Shown: positions 24,381 to 36,726 of the stretch, piece by piece
How positions within the stretch are numbered: position 1 is the first letter of the stretch
Layout of the letters: each line of letters starts with the position of its first letter
Assembly: GCA_022496805.1 (NCBI GenBank)
Contig: CM040085.1
Location: 33,571,811-33,635,810, forward strand
DNA length: 64,000 nucleotides
Direction: 5' to 3'
Source: Pohlia nutans
Lineage: Eukaryota; Streptophyta; Bryopsida; Bryales; Mniaceae
Program-made: the position numbers and the translations under genes
The notes under the pieces: model-generated
Told to the model about the DNA's origin: nothing
Database searches by the model: none
What the model saw: the letters and a program-made list of their open reading frames with translations, nothing else

Positions 24381-27203
24381 TCAGCGCCCCATCTCCGACA
24401 TAAACCTTTCATACTCTGATTCAACCGCATTGCTCTGTCCGCCTGATACAGGAGCTGGAGCACCCACATTATTATTCCCACCCCAACTAGGCGGAGCTGC
24501 AGCCCCAGAGGACACAGAAGGTGGAGGAGCAGGCGGAGCATTCTTCGGTGGAGGAGGAGCGTAGTAACCATGGTATTGAGTCGTAGCACCATAACCCGCC
24601 ACTGGCATTCCAGGCCCTGTAGGACCGGGCCTTGGACCCATTCCCCCCTGCCCACCGGGTGGCATACCACCCATTCCAGGCCCATGAGGAGGCATTCCAT
24701 GCACATCCATGCCCCCCTGCTGGCCCTGGGGACCCCCTGGAGGAGGTGGTCCACCCGCATAGTTATTATATGATCCACCATAGTGACCAGACGGGGCTCC
24801 GTGATGCCCTTGCCCTTGAGGAGGAGGGGGTCCGTAAGCGTTTGAATTGTGCGGAGGGCCGTATGAATTGGGACCGGGTGGGGGAGGGCCATATGGATTG
24901 TATTGCTGCATAGGACCAGGAGATTGGAGCCAAGGCGGAGGAGCCATGTGGCCACCACCTGGAGGGCCTCGAGGAGGACCACCACTTTGCATCGGCTGGG
25001 GTGGATATCCACCTCCCATGGGATCTCCACCACCTTGAGGAGGTCCACCTCCTCCGCCCATACCTCGTGGAGGTGGCGCTGGCCCTGCCACTCTCACAGC
25101 TAGCACTCTGCCCTCCAACCGGTAGCCATTCCTGTGAGTTACTGCAGCAGTTGCAGATGAGGGATCAGTGTATTTCACAAATCCATAACCCTTCGTAGCA
25201 CCTGTAAGACGGTCCCTGATGACCTTTGCATGCTCCACCTGACCGAAAGGTGCAAACAGACGCGCTAAACCTTCGTCGTCAACTGTGCTTGGCAGATATC
25301 CTACGTACAGGTTAGCATCGTCGTCCTTGTTAAACTTGCCACCCCCACCTTTCGAGCCTCCCATGTAAGGAGCCCCACCGCCTTGTGGCCCTCCAAGACT
25401 GGGAACACCCATCCCATTCCCTCCACTGAATCCTCCAACAGGAGAAGGAGCCCCTTGTCCAGCACCAAGACCTGGTCCGCCTGGACCACCACGCCCAGCT
25501 CCTCCTGCATTATTCATAACAGCACCTGTTGCACCGGAACCACCTGTGGTGCCTCCAGTCCATGGAAGGCTAGGACTACCTTGAGGTCCAGGCAATGCCA
25601 AAGTAGGGCCCCGATTAGCTCCAACCTCCCCACCGCCACCGCCACCGCCATTACCAGAAGGTGAAGCGCTTCCATCAGGACCACCGCCACCAAGTTCAGC
25701 AAGGAAGTTCTTGTATTCATCATCCATCTTATTCCCCTGTGCAGACCCTTTCAAAGGACAATCGATTGTTGGATGACCACCATCTCCACAAATGCGACAT
25801 GAAACATCGCTTTTGAATGTGGAGTGCCTGGCAGGGCAAGCATACTGCCTGTGCCCAGGCTCACCACAAAGACGGCAATATTCATCATCTCGTATAGTTC
25901 CGTTCAAGGCTGCAAGCTCCCGCAACTGAGCTCTTTTATGTTCATTCCGTCCTTCTTCAACCGGCACCAACAACTTTTCAACCATGCCTGCGGCTTTCTC
26001 CAAGGCGTCTTCTGTGTCTGCTTCAACCAAAACATGCAGATCCTCGTTCTCTGAAGGGTCGGGCTTCAAGTCCCTCTTCTGCGCAGAACGTCCCTCTTTG
26101 ACGGAGCCTTTCCCCCGTATGACAATCTTCGCTCCCGTCTCCTTTTCCATTCGCTTCTGAGTATTGCCACGAGGTCCAATGACTAAACCAATAAAGTTGT
26201 ACCCCGGATACTCTTTCACTGGTATGTAGAGCTTCTTGTAATGCTTCAGCGGCTTGTAATCAGCCGGAGGCTTGAAGGCAGGGTTCTTCTTAATCAGCAA
26301 AGCAATCACTTCCTGTCTCTCACGTGTAAGCTTCTCCCTGGCTCTATACTCTCGCGTGTTAATCCTTATGCCCATGTTGTCATAAATTGGCTCAGGAGAA
26401 GGCGAACGGTTACCATCAGCAACAGGATCAAGCACCATCCCAGTTTGCAACTTCCGGTTAATATCAAGGAGTTTGATATTCAATGCTTGCAGCTCTGGAT
26501 CCAAATCAACTCCACCTGTAAGCTCTTTAACAAAATCAGGCAGCTGAATTTGACCAAGCAGCGGAACTTTTGGTTCCTCAGCAGCCCATCTAGACTTGCG
26601 TTTCTTGCTCCCTGATTCATCATTCCCTTCCCCTTCTCCCTCTTGCGGACCCCAACGACTCCTTCGCTTCTTTCCCGAACTACCATCAGCACCTACACTT
26701 TGTTCCTCCTTCACATCGCTCAATGCCTGCCCACGCCCACCACTCTCTGTATCTCCTTCCCCAGCATAAGCGGTGTAATGATTGTGTTCCTCATTTCTAC
26801 TCATCCCTGGGCCATCTTCAACAGAAGCCCCGTTACTTTGAACATATCCTGGACCTCCACGCCCAACCATGCCACCGTAGCCGTCATAACCCTGACCGAC
26901 GCCTCCCTCTGCACCTCCGTAGTCCTGCGTCTGGTGTGCCTGCTGTTGCTCATACACCCCTGACGGACCATACGCCGGCTGCTGCTGCTGTTGCATCCAT
27001 TGCGCGGCACTCTGATCGTAAGCAGCATAACCTAATGCGTGTCCATTGTAATCTCCGCCACCACCGTATTCATTCGTCTCCTGCTTCACCTTCCACGTCC
27101 CGTACGAGCTCACGTCCTGCTGCTTCAGCTGTTCCGCAGCTGCTTGCTTCTCAAGCCCAGCCAAGAACGCATCCGCCTCAGCTGCGGCACCAATTTTATC
27201 CAT
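24381..27203 (-). CDS. Splicing factor 1 / branch-point-binding protein
   Basis: Nuclear protein that recognises the intron branch point with U2AF during early spliceosome assembly. One uninterrupted frame of 940 residues. In order: Gln/Gly-rich N-terminus; two U2AF-ligand-like motifs, KKRRSRW (178-184) and KKRKSRW (200-206); helix-hairpin region with the conserved SPSP at 267-270; KH-QUA2 domain about 325-415 with IGPRGNTQK (342-350); two CCHC zinc knuckles, C443-C457 and C469-C482; an RRM at about 630-707 with LYVGYL (632-637) and KGYGFVKY (671-678); then a Pro/Gly/Met-rich tail. The extra RRM is the plant SF1 arrangement. The ATG at 27203 is chosen because family-like sequence starts there; the frame is open for 48 more codons upstream but that part is hydrophobic and unlike SF1. 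Identification is secure. Confidence 0.95.
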   Translation of the reverse strand: MDKIGAAAEADAFLAGLEKQAAAEQLKQQDVSSYGTWKVKQETNEYGGGGDYNGHALGYAAYDQSAAQWMQQQQQPAYGPSGVYEQQQAHQTQDYGGAEGGVGQGYDGYGGMVGRGGPGYVQSNGASVEDGPGMSRNEEHNHYTAYAGEGDTESGGRGQALSDVKEEQSVGADGSSGKKRRSRWGPQEGEGEGNDESGSKKRKSRWAAEEPKVPLLGQIQLPDFVKELTGGVDLDPELQALNIKLLDINRKLQTGMVLDPVADGNRSPSPEPIYDNMGIRINTREYRAREKLTRERQEVIALLIKKNPAFKPPADYKPLKHYKKLYIPVKEYPGYNFIGLVIGPRGNTQKRMEKETGAKIVIRGKGSVKEGRSAQKRDLKPDPSENEDLHVLVEADTEDALEKAAGMVEKLLVPVEEGRNEHKRAQLRELAALNGTIRDDEYCRLCGEPGHRQYACPARHSTFKSDVSCRICGDGGHPTIDCPLKGSAQGNKMDDEYKNFLAELGGGGPDGSASPSGNGGGGGGGEVGANRGPTLALPGPQGSPSLPWTGGTTGGSGATGAVMNNAGGAGRGGPGGPGLGAGQGAPSPVGGFSGGNGMGVPSLGGPQGGGAPYMGGSKGGGGKFNKDDDANLYVGYLPSTVDDEGLARLFAPFGQVEHAKVIRDRLTGATKGYGFVKYTDPSSATAAVTHRNGYRLEGRVLAVRVAGPAPPPRGMGGGGGPPQGGGDPMGGGYPPQPMQSGGPPRGPPGGGHMAPPPWLQSPGPMQQYNPYGPPPPGPNSYGPPHNSNAYGPPPPQGQGHHGAPSGHYGGSYNNYAGGPPPPGGPQGQQGGMDVHGMPPHGPGMGGMPPGGQGGMGPRPGPTGPGMPVAGYGATTQYHGYYAPPPPKNAPPAPPPSVSSGAAAPPSWGGNNNVGAPAPVSGGQSNAVESEYERFMSEMGR

Positions 27204-27540
27204 CGCCTCAAAAACCCTCACCCTCACTAGAACTCCCTCAATCCACTTAATGAAAAAAATCGAATACCGTTCAACATGCGTGGCAAACCCTACACGACAA
27301 AGGCAGTCCAAAAGGAGCGCCAAGACTAGAAACGAGAGCTTCAACAAACCCTACACAGGACCTTGTGGCACCGTGTTTGAAAACCCTAGAAGAGTCTAGA
27401 AAGCACGGAATCCAGGCGTGAAAAGCTTATAGAAAAAGAAGCATGGGCTGTCACGAAAGCAGAGACTAAGCTTAGACACGAAAAGATGGAAACGGAATAT
27501 ATGGCGCGGCCCTCGTGCGTGCAAACCCTAGTTACAAAAG
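27204..27540 (-). promoter_or_regulatory. SF1 leader/promoter region with telobox words
   Basis: AAACCCTA-type words occur several times just upstream of the SF1 start (near 27288, 27349, 27381 and 27521). Such teloboxes are common in leaders and promoters of plant genes for RNA processing and translation. The transcription start was not located. Confidence 0.4.
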
Positions 27541-29373
27541 AACCAGCAAAAGAAGCGCCAAGGAAGAGCTTCTTCTTAGACCCTAGAGGAAGGGGAGGAG
27601 GGAGACGACAAGAGCTCAGGCGGAAGAGCCATTGCGAGTTTCATGTGTCGATACAAACCCTGGACGGTGGGAACGCCGGGAACGCTCTGGGGAACGTAAT
27701 CGTTGGTTAAGTGGCCCTGTGCCGTAGGGTCACACTACACCCATTATAGTATTTAGTCTGAGCCACACTAATTATTTAGTAACTTCTTACGCAAGGCAAA
27801 AAATTTATCAAGATTGAAGAATTTACCTACTACTCATGTAGAAGAACATTCATAAACATGCTTGGTAAAAGTTTTCATTCTACGTAAAAAAAATAGTCAT
27901 TATAAAACACGATTAGTGCTCGGAATAAAATAATGGGTTGGTGTATATAATGAAAGGGTACCGTAGTTCTAAAGTAAAAATGATGGTTGTAAAATTAGAA
28001 GGGTTATTTTACCAAATACACAGCTTGCCACATGGTGCGACAAAGTCATGTGTAGGGTTTGCCACTCTTCCCCCCACAATGGTGTCTGCCAATAAAAGGA
28101 GGTGGGTGTGAGGGCCATAAACTGGGGTCCAGTTGAACATTAGACCCGGTTCAGACCATCGCCTGAACAAAACACTATTTACACTCACCCGTCCAGTGCA
28201 TTGGCCACCACTTTACTTAACATGTCATCACAGTAGAAGAAGCTCGTTTGATAAGCCTTGTCTAGTGGATAAGATTGAGACCCACCCCTTGGGGTGATTC
28301 CAAGTTTCTTATGTTTTGACTGCCTACGTAGAGAATCATGTGTTGATGTAGAAGCAGAGAAGAGGGTCTCAATCATATACCGGACGAAACCAAAATTTCA
28401 GCCAATTTAGGACAATAAAGTTTTGTCCATCTTGTGGTATGAACCTGACCTTATTCATAATAGCATAAGGTTTTGTAGCCATGGCAGGAATTCACCTTTT
28501 ACTCTCACTACATAAAAGCTAAAATATTTAAAACATGTGATTCTTAAGGCAAGGCTATTGTGAACTTCAAAATCTCCACCATCATTGTTTAACTAAATGA
28601 TTACGTGGCATGTTCAATATTCTAAAATCCGCTACTGTGATTCTTGTGCAACGTACGATTCTTATTCCTAAGTATAGCTTACAAGGGCTAAAGAACAGTA
28701 TAATCCAACAACTTGTTGTTGAACTGTACTCTTCTAAGCCTTGACGTTACCATCATGACCATAGAATATAATATAAGATTTAAATATTTAAATATATAAT
28801 ATTCAAACAAATTAATCATTATTTATAAATTTAAATATAATAATTTCATAAGATTCCCCATGGTTGTTAGTTTATAAGTGCCTAAATGGACAAAAACATC
28901 CATTTTCATATTTAAAAGATTTCAATGAATAATTTTGAAGCTTCTAGAAAGGAATATTTAGTATACCAATGGAAAAAATAATTTTTTCTCTACAATATTG
29001 AATGGTATAAATGTACTTTAAATTTTATTATTATCAAACATTGAGATTTAACCATTAAAATTTCAAAAAATGGCATATCACTATTTTAGGCAAGCCCATA
29101 TAATGTTTTTAATATGTTGTTTTGATTTTGATTTGATTTTGATTTTTGTTTTTGTTTTGCAAAGATGTATAAAATATACATCTATTTGACACCCAAATTT
29201 CATGGAATTATGACTTTTGAGTCACTGAAAGTCATAGGGCTCTTGATTTTTTAGAAATGAAAATCAAGTATGAAAATTTTACAGTTAAAAAATAAAACAA
29301 AATAAATTCTTAAATAAGTCTACATCCATAAAAACATTTTAAAATCGCATGAAGAACTTTATGTTGTGGCCAA
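27541..29373. other. Spacer
   Basis: No supported gene. The region becomes strongly AT-rich after 28740. A short + frame at 27486-27710 overlaps the SF1 upstream region and has no features. Confidence 0.45.
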
Positions 29374-29950
29374 TTAACTCCTAAGTACCCACACCCCTCT
29401 CTAAATTTGGAGAATCGCAAAGTTGCATTATAAAATGCAACTAAGAGGAATATTTTGAACTTGATGTATGAATAAAAGTTGTACATTATGAATTTCTAGA
29501 TTCTATCCATACGGTTAGATCTGCGATTGCTATCACCAATTTTTTTGCATAAATTTTGAAACTCAAAATTCAAAATACTTTTTATAATTTGATTACAAAT
29601 AAGATATCGACAATTTGTGGATGAAATTTACTGTGATGGGTTGAAATGTAATACTCTAAGTGTAGTGATTTTTGGAGATTTTTTGGTTGCTTAATTTTAC
29701 GAGTTGATTTTTTCAAGAGCACTTTTGAACTAAGATCTTAGAATTTTTTGGTGAATCACTACAATATGAGCGAGACATAAAAAATTCACAAATCATCCCC
29801 TTTCTAATCGGATCACACATGCATGAAGCTAGCTTCCCATAAAATCTATAGTAAAAAATTCACACTGCAAAAAGTGCATGACGGATGAGAAAACGGAGTT
29901 TGATTTTGTACATTATTCAGAAATTGAATGATTGGGCATTTAGGAGTTAA
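29374..29950. mobile_element. TTAA-flanked piggyBac-like MITE (577 bp)
   Basis: Ends TTAACTCCTAAGTACCC and GGGCATTTAGGAGTTAA, inverse apart from one or two bases, with TTAA borders. Full-length relatives: 60077-60655 in the same orientation, 62146-62722 and 63505 onward inverted. 62146-62722 is also exactly 577 bases. Confidence 0.85.
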
Positions 29951-30086
29951 AAAAACATGTGATGTGACTAAGTCAAACAAACTAAGTCTCTTTTGCTTCT
30001 CCCCGTTGGCTCTTCAGTTCCAAGCTAGAGATTCACTAGGTGATGCGTGTGACTTTTTGGTTCCTAATTTACTACTAGTGCTTGTC

Positions 30087-30346
30087 CCCAGAGTGCACTC
30101 TACATTGTGTTTGAGAATCACGTGCGTTCATGTCCCCCCTCTTAAAAACCCCTTGTATACAAGGGGTTATATGTCTAAAAACCTTTGTATAGTATAGATC
30201 TATTCCGTCCTAAACATATGTTTAATGTAAGTATACGTCAATATTTTCAACTCTAAATATGTTTATTGTATGTATACGTCATACGGTAATGTTCAAATTA
30301 ATACCCCTTCCGTGCACTCATGTATACTTGTATGTGCATCCCTGGG
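30087..30346. mobile_element. hAT-like MITE (260 bp)
   Basis: Left end CCCAGAGTGCACTC, right end GTGCATCCCTGGG. An exact 8-base duplication TGCTTGTC flanks it (30079-30086 and 30347-30354). Eight-base duplications with C(A)GGG-type ends are the mark of hAT elements. Related copies lie at 37418 and 39510. Confidence 0.85.
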
Positions 30347-30511
30347 TGCTTGTCAATATATCATACAAAATGGTTTTTAATCTCATGTATTATCAGATTC
30401 CATGCAGTATAATGACGAACCAAACTGAACTGTGATATATACATACGGTATAAATCTGTGATACATAATATTTGATTATCTGAAGTATGAAAAATATCCA
30501 AGGTATCACAA

Positions 30512-31098
30512 TTAACCCCTAAACATACCAGGCTGTCCCTAGAATTGACAATTTCAGAAAAATCATTACAAAGCACTATTTAGAAGAATATTTTGGAATT
30601 AATATACAAATGAAAGTTCTAGATTTTGAATTTTAGATTCCATCCATATTGTTCGATTCACCAATACTATCACCAATATTTAATTATAAAATTTGAAAGT
30701 TAAAATTAAAAATTCCTTCTAAATTTGATTACAAACAAAATTTTAATATTTTTTGAGTAAAATTTGTTGGAATGAATTTGAAATGAGATACTCTTAAACG
30801 TGGTGATTCTTTGAAATTTTTGTGTTTCTTAAATCTATGACCTCATTTTTGCAAGGCCACTTTTGAACTAAAGTCATTGCAATTTTGGCTTGGTCAACGA
30901 CTTGACATACTTCTACATTTGTAATTTTAGAAAAATATGTAATCAAGTATGACCAAATCCAACCGTTAGATAGGACAACAACTTGGTGAAGAATCTCCAA
31001 AAAATTGGATGACTTTCATCCAAGCAATGATGAGAACGTGAGAAGGGTTTGAATCTGTTAGTCGTCCAGTTTCTGAATGCTATGACGTTAGGGGTTAA
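30512..31098. mobile_element. TTAA-flanked piggyBac-like MITE (587 bp)
   Basis: Full-length match to 6404-6992. Starts TTAACCCCTAAACATACC and ends GACGTTAGGGGTTAA. Its right TTAA is shared with the start of another, inverted element. Confidence 0.85.
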
Positions 31099-31200
31099 CC
31101 CCTAAACGTCCCAACGTTCAGAAACTGGATCACGAACAGATTCAAAGCCTTGCAACTTTCTCATACAATTTTGGATGACTTTCATCCAAGTCACCTTTAT
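31095..31200. mobile_element. Truncated inverted copy of the 589-bp MITE
   Basis: TTAACCCCTAAACGTCCC followed by 'aacgttcagaaactgg' and 'acagattcaaa' is the reverse of the right end of the preceding element, so the two meet head to head at one TTAA. Similarity fades after about 100 bases and no second border is seen. Confidence 0.65.
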
Positions 31201-31972
31201 AAGACTATTAAATTCTCTACCAATTACAATAGTTCTCTTGTGATGAGGAGTTGTTGATAATATTGGAGAGGCCTCCAACTGCAAGTATGTCAAATTTGTT
31301 GGGAAGATATTATGCTTGCAATGGTCCTCTCATGTACACCTCATGTACATCTGAGCCATGCTAATATCTACCTTTGAGGCTAGCATCTACTAGTGTTCAA
31401 AGGATCGGTAAAAAGTGTAAAGTGCACGGTGAGTAGATCATGTAGCATCAATCAAATGGTCCCACATTTGCACTCCAACCCTCTCTCTTCTTTCATTTCC
31501 TTTAATGTCTTAGGTTACTTAGGCCTGGTTCACATGACCGGAAGTCCAAACAAATAGCTACATTTTATTGATTCTTTATTGATTTTGAGTTTTAACAAGT
31601 GGAAGTTGTTTGTGTCCATATATTGTTTGTGTCAATAGAGATGAGTCATCTCACCTTTATTTAAGTTTGATATTACTTTTATGTAATGACATGACAAAAA
31701 GAAAACTACGGAGTAATTTAAAAACTTGTACTGAGTGCAAAATTTTCAAAGCACTTTGTCTAGAATTCTGAAAGTGCTGGAGCTTCTCATTTTTTTTCCT
31801 TCAGAATCTTCTCTGCCAGCTTGAGGAAGTTGAAGATCCTTATTTCCAGTATATCAGATACTTCATTATCTTCTCTGTTAAAGTGCAAACATCATAGGTT
31901 AATTCATTCCATGCCATACCATACGAAGTCACACCTACTTTTTGTTCTCCCATGGCCACAGTTTAACCCATA
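31201..31972. other. Spacer
   Basis: No gene or resolved transposon border found. Confidence 0.45.
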
Positions 31973-32205
31973 CAGGACATATGCTTTCTTGATTCTACAC
32001 TCAAAATCTTTTTTAAACTTCATTTTAAGCATGATGCTCTTTTTATTTTACTTTAGTTCTATTCTAAAGTAATATAGATCATTAAAAAGGTGATCGGTTT
32101 GACATTTAAAAAACCCCATTTGATACAACGGAGTAGAAGTTATGAGCAAAATTCTCCCAAAATATTATTAAACCCGTAGGGCTTGCTAAGTTGTTTAAGG
32201 ATTAA
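31973..32205. mobile_element. TTAA-flanked MITE, 240-bp family (233 bp)
   Basis: Reverse complement of 14049-14290 over its full length. Ends TTAACCCATACAGGACATAT and TTGTTTAAGGATTAA. Confidence 0.8.
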
Positions 32206-32336
32206 GTAGTTTATATAAATTTTTGATGTATAAATTGACAGCTTAGCTGACATCGTGAGAAACATCATAATAGAACCTACTTCACCACTTTTTAGTTTGG
32301 TAATATATGTCATACTGTTATTTCTTGTAACCTCAA

Positions 32337-32884
32337 TTAACCCTTTAACGCGCCAGCGTCCACTATGTGGACGACGCACAGATTGGAACTGCTTGATTCT
32401 CATCCAAATTGGACAGTTTTCATCCACCAAAATTTCTCTTGGTTCTTGAGCAAGCTGACTATCCTTTGTACGGTTTGGATTTTCAAAATAGGTTATTATG
32501 ATTTTTAGAAAAACAACAGAATTGGTTTATGTTTAGTTTCATTCTTAGTTCAAAAAGTGGGACCTCAAATATGATTTTCTAAAATAAGTAGAATCAAATA
32601 ATGAAAACCATGCCATCTCGTAGTGCATGTTATTCCAATTTCATTATCATATTTTTAAATTTTTTTGTGCTAATTTGGGATTTTAAATTGAATTTCAAGA
32701 GAAAATCTTACAAAATTAATTTAAAAATATTAAATAAAAATAGAAAAAATTCAACCGTACATATGTGATCTTCACATTGACATTTACAACTTTCCTTTGA
32801 CCATCAACCCCATTTTTGGTTTTCATCAAACATTTTATAACGCTTCTTTGAAAACAGTGTTGAATCGGGACGTTAAAGGATTAA
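32337..32884. mobile_element. TTAA-flanked piggyBac-like MITE (548 bp)
   Basis: Ends TTAACCCTTTAACGCGCC and GGGACGTTAAAGGATTAA. Just inside the left end lies a small palindrome, GCGTCCACTATGTGGACG. Relatives: 35252-36341 (same orientation, interrupted), 35480-36025 and 58745-59291 (inverted), all 546-548 bases. Confidence 0.9.
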
Positions 32885-34516
32885 ACTTGTCATTATTTAG
32901 TTCATAATGTCAAATCTGAGTTTTGAGATAAATCTTTCTTTGGTTGGTCAAAAAGAAGAATATAACTCACAACTCTTCTGCTCAGTGTGAGCCCTTCGAG
33001 CAACCAAAAAAACACTGATTTGAGTGTTCAAAGTTCAAGGAAAAAACTGGACATTAAGGTAAGGGTTCAGTTTAAGCATTTCAACCTACATGGAGCGCTG
33101 ATTTTGAATGATAAAAAATTGCAGCACATAAAAATTTGGGTTTAATAACCAAGCTCAGTTTTTAATTAATTTTTTCACAATGTATGATTTTGTTATAAAT
33201 TTTCAAACTTAATATGCATAGACCACTATTGATGTTAGTAGGTGTACCAATAACTGACTTTCATTTCTAGTTCAATCAGATTGCTAACTTGGTATTCATA
33301 ATTAATGCTTGTGATAACTAGATTGGGAACTCCTGAAATTGAAACAGGTGCTTTTATAGGTGACCACAATTGGTACCTAACAGTTTCTGGTGCTTCTACC
33401 TTAGTTGAATGTTAATGTGTGAATGTCAGTAATGCCCAATGCTCTACTAAGCCGGCACAGAATGGAAAAAATCAATCAAAGCTTTAATCGTGATCAAATG
33501 AAAATACTGAGCACCTAACAAGAATAGTTTCCTGATGGAGATATTTGAAACTTACATAACATTCAGTAGCCTTCATGCCCACTGCCTTTCCTTCATGCAC
33601 TCTGCTCATCACCTTGAGCCTCCACCTGTTCACTTAGCTATTGATGAAGTACTGTTGGGTGTGGAATATTCCACACCATCTACTATAGAGCCAAGGCAGT
33701 GACAGTGCATGCTACTGAATGTTATGAGTAGTGTCCCTTAAAATCTAGCATCACAATCTCAGGGTGGGTAATGACTTATACCTCCGATCCGAGATGGATG
33801 CCATAATGTCCTTTGAAAAACAGAGTTTCTGAATTCTGGTGCTGAATTCAAGGGTCCGATGAAGAATTGTTCAATTGTTTCATGGATGTGCACAATTAAC
33901 TGTTTCCTGTAAATGCTTCCCACAGAACTTTCTTCCCCTACAAATAGACAGTACCACCAGGGTCAGCAAATATCATTTCAATACAATAAATTTACCCTAC
34001 TTAAAAAGGGTGTTGTTTTCTGACACATTACTTTGTGACGAAAAACTGTTTTTTACACTTTCGTGTTAAAAACAACACCCGTTTTTGGTAATGTTACTAC
34101 AACATTGAGAAGAAGCTACAGATATCAAGAAGAGACAACTTATGCAAAATACGTACACTTCAATGTCATATACTTAAAATTCATAGCATGGCTTCCGAAG
34201 CTTCGTTCAACTGGTACAAGTTGCAGCAATGACACTAGATACTGTACCTGGCCATCCGGCTCGGCCAAAAACAATTATAAAAAGAGAAGCCCACATTTGT
34301 AGGAAACAGTTTTTACAAAAAAATCTATTTTATATGGTGAAAAAAAAAATCTTAGAATATCTACAGAATTTGGCATTTGCTGAAAAATATTTGGGCAAAC
34401 AAATTAATCATTTGGCATGACCGAGTACAGTATTCATTCTTATACTAATGCAGTCACTAATGAACACCTACTTTGTAATCCCTTTGCATCTTAGTATATA
34501 ATAAGGTTTTGTAATA
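32885..34516. other. Spacer
   Basis: No supported gene. The region 33400-34300 is less AT-rich but its frames are short and lack family features. Confidence 0.45.
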
Positions 34517-34680
34517 CTCCTATGTCCCATAATAAGCTTCCTCAACCCTCAAAATAAAAGAATCAACTAATCCAATAGTGTGGACCCTGTGACGGTAGGA
34601 GTAGTGTTTGAGCAAACAAGAAGCTTATTATGTGACAAATAGTTTGAGCAATCAGAAAGCTTGTTATGGGACAAAGGAAG
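34517..34680. mobile_element. Stowaway-like MITE (164 bp)
   Basis: CTCCTATGTCCCATAATAAG at the left and the inverse (TTGTTATGGGACAAAGGAAG) at the right, with TA at 34515-34516 and 34681-34682. CTCC...CCCATAATAAG ends with a TA duplication are the plant Tc1/mariner-derived Stowaway pattern. Confidence 0.8.
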
Positions 34681-35251
34681 TATGTAACAAGGTTTTCAGA
34701 AAAATTGGATTGTTTCGAGAGCTTTTAGATAGTGTCATAAAAAAGAATATTTTTCATATTTCATAATCCATGGAAAGGTCTCCCTGTGGCCACAAAAATT
34801 TCAGGGAGATTTCTATGGCAAAAATTGACAAAAACTTCATCATAAGTGTGTTCCATTATATAAACAGACACATGGGATTCCCTTGCTGCATTACACGACA
34901 CTGAGAAAACCCAATGACACCTTCATTTCCGCACCTAATCAGCGTAAACTTGAAGCCCAACCTGATGGGAGCAAACCAAAGTTGGTATAACTTGGGTAAA
35001 ATTCCTTTAACACAGCAATATAGCATAATAGAGCAGTACAATGGAGCACCCTTTTGAAAACTGGATCAAAAGAGAATCTTCACTTAGATCCACTTTTCTA
35101 AGTAATGAAGGAATGCCATTTGTATTCCATGAATTTTGGGACTTTTGTGTCATTGCCACTTAAACTTAGTTTCTAATTGTAACTAGATTGTGGTCCCATT
35201 GCAAAAGGGTATTGACTCCCATTGCTCTATTATGCTATGAAGGAGGATGTC
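34681..35251. other. Spacer
   Basis: Nothing recognised. Confidence 0.4.
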
Positions 35252-36341
35252 TTAACCCTTTGACGCGCCAGCGTCCATATTCTGGACGCTGGATGATTTC
35301 TGACGCGTCCCTTCACCACATACTGCGATGTTTTTCATCCATCCAAAATTCTCTTGATTCTTGTGCTAGTTGACTACCATTTGTACAGTATGGATTTTCA
35401 AAATAAGATAATGTGAATTTTTGAAAAATAACAAAAGGAGTTTATATCAAGTTTCATTCTTAGTTCAAAAAGTGAGACCTTAACCCTTTACGTCCTGATT
35501 CAACACTATTTTCAAATAAGCGTTATAAAATGTTTGATGGAAACCAAAATGGGGTTGATGGTCAAAGCAAAGTTGTAAATGTCAATGTGAAGATCACATT
35601 TGTACGGTTGGATTTATTCTATTTTTATTTAATATTTTTAAATTAATTTTGCAAGGTTTTCTTTTGAAATTCAATTTTAAATCCCAAATTAGCACAATTT
35701 TAAAAAAAAATATGGTAATGAAATTGGAATAACATGCACTACGAGATGGTATGGTTTCCATTATTTGATTCTACTTATTTTGGAAAATCATATTTAAGGT
35801 CCCACTTTTTGAACTAAGAATGAAACTTGACATAAACCAATTCTGTTGTTTTTCTAAAAATCACAATAACCTATTTTGAAGATCCAAACCGTACAAAGGA
35901 TAGTCAACTTGCTCAAGAATCAAGAGAAATTTTGGTGGATGAAAACTGTCTAATTTGGATGAGAATCCAGCAATTTCAATATGTGCATCGTCCACATAGT
36001 GGACGCTGGCGCGTTAAAGGGTTAAACATGATTTTCCATAATAAGTAGAATCAAATAATGGAAACCATACCATCTTGTAGTGCACGTTATTCCAATTTCA
36101 TTAAAAAAAAAATTGATTTTTTTGTGTTAATTTTGGATTTTAAATTAAATTTCAAGAGAAAACCTTGCAAAATTAATTAAAAAGTATTAATAATAAATAT
36201 GATGAATCCAACCGTACAAATGTTATCTTCACATTGACATTTACAACTTTGCTTTGTACATCAACTCCATTTTTATTTTTCATCAAACATTTTGTAACAA
36301 ATCTTTGAAAACAGTGTTCAATCGGGACGTTAAAGGGTTAA
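35252..36341. mobile_element. TTAA-flanked MITE interrupted by a second copy
   Basis: Left end TTAACCCTTTGACGCGCC, right end GGGACGTTAAAGGGTTAA. The element at 35480-36025 sits inside it. Removing the insert and one TTAA leaves 548 bases, exactly the length of 32337-32884. Confidence 0.9.
35480..36025. mobile_element. Nested TTAA-flanked MITE (546 bp), inverted
   Basis: Starts TTAACCCTTTACGTCC and ends GGCGCGTTAAAGGGTTAA, the reverse complement of the outer family. It duplicates a TTAA of the host element (host reads 'gtgagacc', TTAA, 'acatgatttt'). Confidence 0.92.
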
Positions 36342-36606
36342 ATGGTATTTTCAGTTCATTGACATTGCTTTTAAAATAGTTTAAAAGTACTTTGATACGG
36401 CCTCAAAATCAAACTTTCAATATAATTTGTATGAAAGAAAAAAAAAAAAAGGAGAAATTTAACCTAAGGGTCAACTAGGTCAAACACGTGATCTTCCAAT
36501 GAACAATCCTAATATAGGGGCCCTGTGATTCATATAGAGAGAACCCGTGATCTCCAACTTGCAGCAGACTTGCGACATATTTCTTGGAAGTCTAAAGGAC
36601 TACCAA

Positions 36607-36726
36607 CACTAGTAGAAAAGGTGGCATTGTCGAGGGAGTTGCCTAGGCATGTGGTGCCCAATTCCACACATGCACGATGATTTTGCCTGGGCATCTCCTT
36701 GGGGAGCGCCACCTTTTCTACTAAGG
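36607..36726. mobile_element. CACTA-like MITE (120 bp)
   Basis: CACTAGTAGAAAAGGTGGC at the left and GCGCCACCTTTTCTACTA at the right; the last three bases are altered. The interior is inverse to that of 9987-10098. Target duplication unreadable. Confidence 0.65.

Noticed and set aside
24185..25048. 287-residue frame opposite to reading phase within the SF1 3' coding part
   Set aside because: It is a shifted frame over the Pro/Gly-rich tail of SF1, where base composition keeps other frames open; it has no family features.
26723..27250. 175-residue + strand frame antisense to SF1
   Set aside because: Shadow of the repetitive Gln/Gly-rich N-terminus; His/Pro-rich composition follows from the opposite strand.
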